Below are positions 1 through 5,126 of a stretch of 8,770 bases of DNA, in pieces; position 1 is the first letter of the stretch; each line of letters begins with the position of its first letter. The stretch is from positions 4,344-13,113 of the forward strand of contig CALMOL010000346.1 in NCBI GenBank assembly GCA_937871685.1, written 5' to 3'. The stretch is from an uncultured Verrucomicrobiota bacterium (GTDB taxonomy: Bacteria; Verrucomicrobiota; Verrucomicrobiia; Chthoniobacterales; SZAS-18). Both the position numbers and the translations under genes were made by a program. The notes beneath the pieces were generated by a model. The model searched no databases. It was not told the DNA's origin and worked only from the letters and a program-made list of their open reading frames with translations.

Positions 1-339
1 CTGTTCGCGAATGCGGACGTGTCGCCTCAAACTTTCTCCCGGGTGGACGCTGGATAGACCCGTCGGCAGCGGGCCGCCCGGGAAGGATTTACAGGCGGCA
101 CGTCCGCATCCGCGGACAGAGCCGCCTCTACAACTCGACGAACCGCCGCTCCATCCGAACGGAAACCGCGCCAAGGCTGCGGCACGGCCAAATCCAATCG
201 GTTTCAGCTTGCTCCCTCTCGTCTCGGTGAGGGGGTCACGTCCTTTCCCAGAAGCGACCGAGGCGCGGCGCCCAGAAGAAGCCTGCCGGGAAACCATCCG
301 AGGCGAGTTGCCAAGGTAACCTGGGGCTACCCTCGCCAC
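1..339. other. Gene-free left flank
   Basis: I see no convincing gene here. The open frames are short, rich in Arg and Pro, and show no recognisable motif. One plus-strand frame runs from the left edge to a TAG at 55–57 and reads LFANADVSPQTFSRVDAG. It could be the C-terminal tail of a gene lying to the left, but 18 residues are too few to identify it. The stretch contains the inverted repeat described separately and a weak 7-bp hairpin (212–218 with 229–235, one G·T pair). It runs directly into the palindrome array that starts near 342. Confidence 0.55.
11..109. repeat. Imperfect 17-bp inverted repeat, 65-bp loop
   Basis: Positions 11–27 (ATGCGGACGTGTCGCCT) are the reverse complement of 93–109 at 16 of 17 positions; the mismatch is at 22 versus 98. 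The right arm can instead form a local hairpin, GTCCGC (102–107) with GCGGAC (112–117) around a 4-nt loop, so two alternative folds compete. No T-tract follows, so a simple intrinsic terminator is unlikely. It may be the remnant of a small repeat element or a structured 3' region of a gene to the left; the sequence does not decide. Confidence 0.6.
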
Positions 340-726
340 CTCTCGTGAGAACCTTCCGAGGTTCTCGCGAGGAGTCTCGAGGGTTCTCACGAGGACTCTC
401 CGGGGTTCTCGCGACCACCTCCAAGGGTTCTCGCGAGAACCTTTCGGCCTTCTCGCGACAAGTTCCAGACTCCTCGTGAGAACCTCCCAAAGCTCTCACG
501 AGGAGTTCCAAGGTTCTCACGAGAAGGCCCTTGGGTGGTCGTGAGAACCTCAAAGGTTCTCACGAGAAGTTCCAGGGTCCTCGTGAGAACCCCCAAAGGT
601 GCTCGTGAGGAGGTGGGAAGGTGGTCGTGAGAACTTCCCGAGTCCTCGTGAGGAGGTGAAAAGGTGCTCGTGAGAACCCTTGGAACTCCTCGCGACAAGT
701 CCCGGCCGGCCGCGAGAACTCGCGAG
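340..726. repeat. Tandem 21–22-bp palindrome array (17 units)
   Basis: Seventeen octamers of the form CTC-RY-GAG begin at 342, 364, 386, 408, 430, 452, 473, 495, 516, 538, 559, 580, 602, 624, 645, 667 and 689, always 21 or 22 bp apart (mean about 21.7). Variants are CTCGTGAG (6), CTCACGAG (4), CTCGCGAG (2), CTCGCGAC (3) and GTCGTGAG (2). The core is self-complementary, and CTCGTGAG and CTCACGAG are the same site read on opposite strands. Spacers are 13–14 bp and usually begin with AA, GA or CA and end with TT, TC or TG. Around 426–441 the palindrome grows to 16 bp (GGTTCTCGCGAGAACC). Some spacers are also palindromic, so neighbouring units can fold together. Degenerate copies continue at 709–726. 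The period is near two helical turns, so the cores lie on roughly one face of the DNA. It is not a multiple of three, so open frames crossing the array drift in phase and do not encode a regular peptide repeat. The array ends about 100 bp before the acyl-CoA synthetase start. Function unknown; a binding array for a dimeric protein or a structured RNA are both possible. Confidence 0.93.
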
Positions 727-800
727 CGCGCGAGGATGGAAGCGCCGCAATCTCCTTGCCCCCTCGCCCCCCGCGCCGCTAGCATCGCGGCTTCCCCGAC

Positions 801-2318
801 ATGCCCGACCAAACTCTCCTCGAAATGCTCGGGGGCGCGGACGACCATCCCGCCCTCGTCGCGCCGGACCGGCCGGCGCTCACCTACGCGCAACTCCGCG
901 CGAATGTCCGCGCGCTCGCCGCGCAGCTGAATCAATTCGGCCTCGGCCGCGGCGACCGCATCGCCGTGGCGATGATCAATGGGCCTGAACTGGTCCTCAC
1001 CTTCCTCGCCGCGGCCACGGCGGGCACGGTTTGCCCGCTGAATCCGAAATACAAGACGGACGAGTTCGCCTTCTACTATGAGGACACCGCCGCCAAGGCG
1101 CTCATCACCCTGCCCGGCGCGCAGCCCGAGGCGCACGAGGCGCTGCGTCCCGAGATGCTCGTCATCGAGGCCGCGCCGCAGGCCGATGGCACGCTGGAGT
1201 TCCGCCTCATCCGCGGCGAGCCGATGACCGCGCCCCACCCGGAAAGCGCCCGGGCCGACGACGTGGCGATGATCCTCCACACCTCCGGCACCACCTCGCG
1301 GCCGAAGCGCGTGCCGTTGCGCCACCGCAATCTCACCGCCTCCGCGCGCAATATCGCCGAGACCTACGCGCTTTCCGATAGGGACACCGCGCTCTGCGTG
1401 ATGCCGCTCTTCCACATCCACGGCATCTCCGCCTCGCTGAACGCCACGCTCGCTTCCGGCGGCACCGTGGTCTGCCCGACCGGCGGCTTCGACGCGCTCA
1501 CGTTCTGGAAGACCGTCGAGGAGTTCAAGCCCACCTGGTATTCCGCCGTGCCGACGATGCACCAGATGCTCCTCGCGCGCGCCGATCACAACCGCGACGC
1601 CATCCGCGCCAACCCCTTCCGCTTCGCGCGCTCCTCGTCCGCGCCGCTGCCGCCGGTCATCATGGAGCGCTTGGAAGAAGTCCTCCAAACCCCCGTGCTC
1701 GAGTCCTACGGCATGACCGAGGCCGCCCACCAGATGGCCTCCAATCCCCTGCCCCCCAAGGCGCGCAAGGCCGGCAAGGTCGGCTACGGCTTCGGCGTGG
1801 ACGTGGGCATCATGAACGACGCCGGCGGGATGATGCCCCAGGGCGAAGTCGGCGAGGTCGTCGTGCGCGGCGCCAACGTCGTGGACGGCTACGAGAACAA
1901 CCCCGAGGCCAACCGGACGGCCTTCCCCGGCGAAGGCTGGTTCCGCACCGGCGACCAGGGCTACCTCGATCCTGACGGCTACCTCTCCCTCACCGGCCGC
2001 CTCAAGGAACTCATCAACCGCGGCGGCGAGAAGATCTCCCCGCTGGAAATCGACGACGTCCTCCTGCGCCACCCCGCCGTGGCCGAGGCGCTGGCTTTCG
2101 CCGTGCCGCACAAGTCCTACGGCGAGGACATCCACGCCGCGGTCGTGCTGCGGCCGGGGATGACCGCCACGGACCGCGAATTGAAGGAACATTGCTCCGC
2201 CCAGCTCGCCGAGTTCAAGGTGCCGCGCCGCTTCCACCTGATGGAGCAGATTCCCCGCGGCGCCACCGGCAAGCTCCAGCGCATCAACATGGCCAAGCTG
2301 CTGAACCTTTCGGCGTGA
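801..2318 (+). CDS. Acyl-CoA synthetase, oxalate–CoA ligase-like (AAE3/Pcs60 type)
   Basis: A 505-residue AMP-forming acyl-CoA synthetase: it would activate a carboxylate with ATP to an acyl-adenylate, then transfer it to CoA in the cytoplasm. Visible motifs are the P-loop at 161–171 (TSGTTSRPKRV), PLFHIHG at 202–208, SYGMTE at 302–307, WFRTGD with Asp385, the hinge GRLKELINRGGEKISP at 399–414, and the C-terminal TGK with catalytic Lys491. The wording around the P-loop (HTSGTTSRPK), SNPLP at 314–318 and INRGGEKISP matches, from memory, plant AAE3 and yeast Pcs60 oxalyl-CoA synthetases better than long-chain FadD, so a short acid such as oxalate is the best guess; substrate is inferred. Length is normal for the family. 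One oddity is Arg170 where the signature normally has Gly (PKGV). The start is firm at the bottom end: an in-frame TAG at 780–782 precedes ATG 801 with no other start between. No Shine–Dalgarno motif is visible. The gene stands alone downstream of the palindrome array. Confidence 0.93.
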   Translation: MPDQTLLEMLGGADDHPALVAPDRPALTYAQLRANVRALAAQLNQFGLGRGDRIAVAMINGPELVLTFLAAATAGTVCPLNPKYKTDEFAFYYEDTAAKALITLPGAQPEAHEALRPEMLVIEAAPQADGTLEFRLIRGEPMTAPHPESARADDVAMILHTSGTTSRPKRVPLRHRNLTASARNIAETYALSDRDTALCVMPLFHIHGISASLNATLASGGTVVCPTGGFDALTFWKTVEEFKPTWYSAVPTMHQMLLARADHNRDAIRANPFRFARSSSAPLPPVIMERLEEVLQTPVLESYGMTEAAHQMASNPLPPKARKAGKVGYGFGVDVGIMNDAGGMMPQGEVGEVVVRGANVVDGYENNPEANRTAFPGEGWFRTGDQGYLDPDGYLSLTGRLKELINRGGEKISPLEIDDVLLRHPAVAEALAFAVPHKSYGEDIHAAVVLRPGMTATDRELKEHCSAQLAEFKVPRRFHLMEQIPRGATGKLQRINMAKLLNLSA

Positions 2319-2324
2319 TGAATT

Positions 2325-2353
2325 GGCCACGGAGGCACGGAGGCCACGGAGAA
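2325..2353 (+). repeat. CACGGAG short intergenic repeat
   Basis: Three near-identical blocks, CCACGGAG, GCACGGAG and CCACGGAG, follow one another directly after the acyl-CoA synthetase stop. This kind of CACGGAGG/CACAGAGG intergenic repeat is, from general knowledge, scattered in many Planctomycetota and Verrucomicrobiota genomes and creates spurious Arg/His/Gly-rich open frames. It lies in the upstream extension of the next gene's frame and argues against starting that gene at TTG 2323. Confidence 0.7.
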
Positions 2354-2400
2354 GAGGAATTGGTCGCCTCGAAGACGGAAATCCGTTCGAATCCATCGCC

Positions 2401-2928
2401 ATGCGCCTCGTTCCTTTGATCTTCCTCGCCGCGCTTGCGGCGGTCGCCCCGGCCGCGGCGCAAACGCCCGTCTCCGAATACACGAGCACCGCGTCTGAGA
2501 ATTGCCGCAAGTTCGGAAAAGCCCGGGGCGGCGACGACGAGGGCAATTCCTCCCGGGAAGAATGCCGCGGCTTCGGCGGCTACAGCGTGCTGGTGGTCGG
2601 CGACGACGACCGCTCGTGGATCGAGGTGAAATACGGGAACACCATTTCCAACCTCTACGAGGGCACGATGGCGGCCGCGCCGGGCACCTTCCCCAACAAG
2701 GCCAACGACACCGTCGAGTGGCGCGGCGTCCGGCGCGACGGCGCGCTTCAGCCCTACGCCATCATCTACCGCCTTTCCGGCACCGACGACTCCGGCACGA
2801 AGCGCCGCACGCGCCTCGTCGTGATCAAGCTCAACCGGGGCCGCTCCTCCGTGGTCGGCTTCGCCGAGGGCGCGGGCGAGGACGCCCGCGCTAAGCGCCT
2901 CGCCGACACCTGCCGGCCCGGCGAATGA
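2401..2928 (+). CDS. Secreted hypothetical protein
   Basis: A 175-residue protein beginning with a Sec-type signal peptide: one Arg, a hydrophobic stretch over residues 4–18 rich in Leu and Ala, and a likely cut after the Ala run at 18–20, before Gln21. The mature part of about 155 residues is polar, with acidic patches (DDE at 45–47, GDDDR at 67–71), three Cys (35, 55, 171) and a conserved-looking block NDTVEWRG (102–109), then YAIIYRLSG (119–127) and TRLVVIKL (137–144). This order (Cys-containing start, EWR, A-x-I-x-R, LVV-x-KL, C-terminal AD-x-x) recalls small uncharacterised exported proteins I remember from alphaproteobacteria; I know no named domain. ATG 2401 is preferred because it starts exactly at the signal peptide; the longer frame from TTG 2323 would run through the CACGGAG repeat. 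It lies 82 bp after the ligase gene on the same strand and converges on the DUF4142 gene. The odd number of Cys leaves one without an obvious partner. Confidence 0.82.
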   Translation: MRLVPLIFLAALAAVAPAAAQTPVSEYTSTASENCRKFGKARGGDDEGNSSREECRGFGGYSVLVVGDDDRSWIEVKYGNTISNLYEGTMAAAPGTFPNKANDTVEWRGVRRDGALQPYAIIYRLSGTDDSGTKRRTRLVVIKLNRGRSSVVGFAEGAGEDARAKRLADTCRPGE

Positions 2929-2934
2929 GCCGCC

Positions 2935-2995
2935 TCCGGTGTCAGGCGTGCCTCAACCGGACGATCTTGGTCTCCTTTTCGAGGGCATCAGACCA
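2935..2995. terminator. Possible bidirectional terminator between convergent genes
   Basis: The 70-bp gap between the convergent ends holds two consecutive hairpins: TCCGGT (2935–2940) with ACCGGA (2956–2961), enclosing a further AGG/CCT pairing, and TGGTCT (2968–2973) with AGACCA (2990–2995). No strong T-tract follows on either strand (only TCTTC on the plus strand), so intrinsic termination is only suggested by position and pairing. Confidence 0.3.
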
Positions 2996-2998
2996 TCT

Positions 2999-3577
2999 TC
3001 AGCTAAGCTCTCCAAGAATGCGCTTGGTGATCGCCACATGCTCCTTGAAGACCGCCAGCGCCAGCGTCGCCAAGTGCTGGGCGTGCTTTTCGGCCGGCTC
3101 GGTCTTGCCCTTGGCCTTGGCCAAGTAGTCCATCGCGTGGTCGCGCAAGAACTCGTGGTTCTCGAGCTGGGCCGCGATGTAGGCCTTGTCGAAGTCCTTG
3201 CCTTTGGCCGCCGCCTTGAGCTTCGCCAGCGTTTCCTTGGCCTTGGCGTCGGGGGCGGGCACCTCGGTGCCCAATTGTTTGAGGACCGTGGTCACGGCGA
3301 TGGCCTCCTCCAGCTCGAAGCCGGCGAACTCCTTGGTGTTCTTGTCGGTCGCCTTATCCACGGCGATCTGGCTGGTGACCAGCGAAAGCTCGGCCGGCCC
3401 GATGACGCCCTGGCGGAACAGCGCCTCGCTGGGCACGGGCTTCGGGTCCATCGGCTTGGAGACGGCCGCCGCCTGGGCCGTCGCGCGGAGCGGCGCGAGG
3501 AGCGCGGATCCCACGCCCAGGGCGAGGGCGCCTCCGAGGGATGTCTTCAAAAAGGTTCGGCGGTCGGCGGGATTCAT
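2999..3577 (-). CDS. Tat-exported DUF4142 family protein
   Basis: A 192-residue protein with a clear twin-arginine signal: RR at residues 6–7 in DRRTFLK, a hydrophobic stretch at about 13–30, and a plausible cut after ATA (32–34). The mature part is all-helical. It opens with the family-typical GxAELSLVTSQIAVDKA (60–76) and TKEFAGF (81–87). A Leu/Ala/Lys-rich middle follows, then DFDKAYIAAQLENHEF (128–143) and a closing helix with AVFKEHVAITKRIL (175–188). This order and spacing fit DUF4142, a widespread family of small periplasmic helical-bundle proteins of unknown function; I recall a link to the ferritin-like fold but no metal set can be asserted here. Tat export would fit a protein folded, perhaps with a cofactor, before transport. 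The ATG at 3577–3575 starts right at the Tat motif. No Shine–Dalgarno motif is visible. The gene is divergent from panE across a 413-bp region and converges on the secreted hypothetical. Confidence 0.88.
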   Translation of the reverse strand: MNPADRRTFLKTSLGGALALGVGSALLAPLRATAQAAAVSKPMDPKPVPSEALFRQGVIGPAELSLVTSQIAVDKATDKNTKEFAGFELEEAIAVTTVLKQLGTEVPAPDAKAKETLAKLKAAAKGKDFDKAYIAAQLENHEFLRDHAMDYLAKAKGKTEPAEKHAQHLATLALAVFKEHVAITKRILGELS

Positions 3578-3697
3578 GAGGGGTTTGGAGGGAATGTTTT
3601 CGGTGCGGGGTTTGGGTTGGATGTGCGGAATCGCAGCGCTTCCGGCGTTGGCTTTGCCCCTAGCTCCGGTTCAGGGCGCTCCGCGGGGCGGGGCCGC

Positions 3698-3757
3698 ACT
3701 TGGCGCGCACTCCCAGAAACCGCCGATCCCCCTATTTTTTGGGTGAGTGCGCCAAGT
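3698..3757. repeat. 60-bp inverted repeat
   Basis: ACTTGGCG (3698–3705) pairs with CGCCAAGT (3750–3757), and CACTC (3708–3712) pairs with GAGTG (3745–3749), with only a 2-nt bulge (3706–3707): 13 paired bases. A short CCA/TGG pairing can extend it inward. The loop contains CCTATTTTTT, the most AT-rich stretch of this intergenic region. No T-tract follows either arm, so it is not a typical terminator. It could be an operator-like site, a small repeat element or a structured leader; no protein can be named. Confidence 0.6.
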
Positions 3758-3905
3758 GGGTTCATGCCTCATCGAGCGGCTTGGATCCTGGATAGCCGGT
3801 GACGGCGACCGGCTTGGGCGGGACGCCCTCCGGCGTGGATCGCACCATCGCGCGCCTGCCGTCCTCAATGTGGAATTCGCGCCGCCGCCACGTGGGAATG
3901 ACGAC

Positions 3906-3965
3906 TTGCCCCTTCGTGGGCAAAGCTCACGGAATTCGGCTTGGATTTGCCGCGCGTGCGGCAAA
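3906..3965 (+). promoter_or_regulatory. Two hairpins in the panE leader
   Basis: TTGCCC (3906–3911) pairs with GGGCAA (3918–3923) around a 6-nt loop CTTCGT. TTTGCCGC (3946–3953) pairs perfectly with GCGGCAAA (3958–3965) around a GCGT tetraloop, 25 nt before the panE start. A short T-run (3980–3984) lies about 15 nt after the second stem, too far for a standard intrinsic terminator. If transcribed, they would structure the panE 5' leader; any regulatory role is inference. Confidence 0.4.
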
Positions 3966-3990
3966 GTCTCGCCGTTCCATTTTTCCACCC

Positions 3991-4971
3991 ATGAAATTCT
4001 GCATCGTCGGCGCCGGCGCCATCGGCGGCTACCTCGGAGCGAAGCTCGCCCTCGCCGGCGAGGAGGTCTCCCTCATCGCCCGCGGCCCGCACCTCGCCGC
4101 CATCCAAAGCGATGGGCTCAAGCTCCAAATGGGCGACGGGCCCGTCGAGCCCGTCCCCGGGGTCAAGGCCTTCGCCGACATGCGGGACGCCGGCCCGCAG
4201 GACTGCGTGGTCCTCACGCTGAAAACGCACAGCGTTCCCGGGATCGTGCAGCCGATGCGCGCGCTCTACGGGCCGGAGACGAGCGTCGTGCTCATGCAGA
4301 ACGGCGTCCCCTGGTGGTATTTCAAGCGCCACGGCGGCCCCTACGAAGGCCGGCGCCTCGAATCCGTCGATCCGGGCGGCGTGATCGAGACCCATCTGGA
4401 GATCGAGCGCGTGATCGGCTCCGTCGTGTATCCGGCCGCCGAATTGGCCGCGCCCGGCGTGGTGCGCCACGTCGAGGGCGACCGCTTTTCCCTCGGCGAG
4501 CCGGACAACTCCAAGTCCGAGCGCATCCTCCGCCTCTCCGCCATCTTCCAGCGCGCCGGCCTGCGCGCCCCCGTCCGCACGAATCTCCGCTCCGAAATCT
4601 GGATCAAGGTCTGGGGCAACGTCGTCTTCAATCCCCTCGCCGCCCTCACCGGCGCCACGCTGGAGGAAATCTGCCGCGACCCTCACACCCGCGCCCTCGC
4701 CCGCGACGCCATGACCGAGGCCGCCGCCATCGCGGAGAAGCTCGGCATCCGCTTCGCCGTTTCCCTGGACCAGCGCATCGCCGGCGCGGAAAAGATCGGC
4801 GCGCACAAGCCCTCCATGCTCCAGGACATCGAGACCCGCCGCCCCACCGAGGTCGATGCCGTCGTCGGCGCCGTGGTCGAACTCGGCCAGGTCACCGACA
4901 CGCCCACGCCGGTGTGCGAGACGCTCTTCCGCGCCATGAAGCTCCTGGAGCGGCGCACCCTCGACTCCTGA
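3991..4971 (+). CDS. panE: 2-dehydropantoate 2-reductase family protein (PanE/ApbA)
   Basis: A 326-residue cytoplasmic NAD(P)H-dependent reductase. The classic activity is ketopantoate to pantoate in pantothenate and CoA synthesis. The N-terminal Rossmann motif GAGAIGGYLGAKLA lies at 7–20, with Arg31 after the second strand as in NADPH-dependent members. Lys78 (LKTH), Asn104 (QNG), Lys206 in EIWIKVWGN with Asn210, and NPLAALTG (214–221) correspond in order to the active-site residues of the E. coli enzyme. The C-terminal helical domain carries HKPSMLQDI (272–280, Ser275) and RRPTEVDAVVG (283–293, Glu287), matching the family's substrate-binding Ser and Glu. The protein is longer than the roughly 300 residues of E. 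coli PanE, with extra sequence around 106–130 (PWWYFKRHGG and after), typical of a widespread subgroup whose members may act on other 2-keto acids. ATG 3991 is chosen because it places the glycine motif at residue 7. No Shine–Dalgarno motif is visible. The true substrate is not proven. Confidence 0.9.
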   Translation: MKFCIVGAGAIGGYLGAKLALAGEEVSLIARGPHLAAIQSDGLKLQMGDGPVEPVPGVKAFADMRDAGPQDCVVLTLKTHSVPGIVQPMRALYGPETSVVLMQNGVPWWYFKRHGGPYEGRRLESVDPGGVIETHLEIERVIGSVVYPAAELAAPGVVRHVEGDRFSLGEPDNSKSERILRLSAIFQRAGLRAPVRTNLRSEIWIKVWGNVVFNPLAALTGATLEEICRDPHTRALARDAMTEAAAIAEKLGIRFAVSLDQRIAGAEKIGAHKPSMLQDIETRRPTEVDAVVGAVVELGQVTDTPTPVCETLFRAMKLLERRTLDS

Positions 4972-4996
4972 GGATTCGAGATCGACTTCCTTGAGC

Positions 4997-5017
4997 GCCC
5001 CTCTCAAAAGCAGGGGC
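4997..5017 (+). terminator. Hairpin after panE
   Basis: GCCCCT (4997–5002) pairs with AGGGGC (5012–5017) around a 9-nt loop, 25 nt after the panE stop. No T-run follows, so it is a weak terminator candidate. The right arm also supplies AGGGG five bases before a GTG at 5022 that could start the next frame. Confidence 0.3.
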
Positions 5018-5126
5018 CAGCGTGGCATCCGCCAGATCGACGCCCGCTTTCAGAAGTCAGCGTCCTCCGCTTCCTCCGGGTGGGCGCGGCAAGAAAGTGA
5101 TCCGCCTCTTCCTTTCAGACCCTCCC

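Larger units (their letters stand above)
3578..3990. promoter_or_regulatory. 413-bp divergent intergenic region rich in hairpins
   Basis: This region lies between the start codons of the DUF4142 gene (minus) and panE (plus), so promoters for both should be here; I cannot point to a convincing −35/−10 pair. The panE frame stays open back to 3799, but that extension is Arg-rich, lacks motifs and places the Rossmann glycine motif far from the N-terminus, so I treat it as non-coding. It holds several inverted repeats: 3698–3757, 3794–3814 (AGCCGGT/ACCGGCT, 7-bp stem, 7-nt loop), 3906–3923 and 3946–3965. The 10-mer CGGCTTGGAT occurs twice, at 3777–3786 and 3937–3946. Confidence 0.5.

Noticed and set aside
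11..319. 102-codon plus-strand frame at the left edge
   Set aside because: Pro/Arg-rich, no motif, crosses the inverted repeat, and no ribosome site is visible.
340..726. CRISPR array
   Set aside because: Conserved blocks are only 8–12 bp and palindromic, spacers are 13–14 bp and partly similar to each other, and there are no cas genes.
236..750. Repeat protein with a 7-residue period read from the array
   Set aside because: The period averages about 21.7 bp, so the reading frame drifts between units; no start, signal or fold supports a protein.
387..2546. 719-codon open frame on the minus strand covering the array and the acyl-CoA synthetase
   Set aside because: It is antisense to a well-supported ligase gene, rich in Gly, Val, His and Arg as GC-rich shadow frames are, and its part in the array only mirrors the DNA repeat.
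2939..3802. Plus-strand frame opposite the DUF4142 gene
   Set aside because: It is antisense to a gene with a clear Tat signal and family motifs, and its sequence is Gly/Arg/Leu-rich without domains.
3799..3990. N-terminal extension of panE to 3799
   Set aside because: It would put the Rossmann motif 70 residues in; the extension is Arg-rich, motif-free and covers hairpin-forming sequence.
3865..5028. Long minus-strand frame opposite panE
   Set aside because: It is a shadow of a gene with a complete set of family motifs and has no motif of its own.
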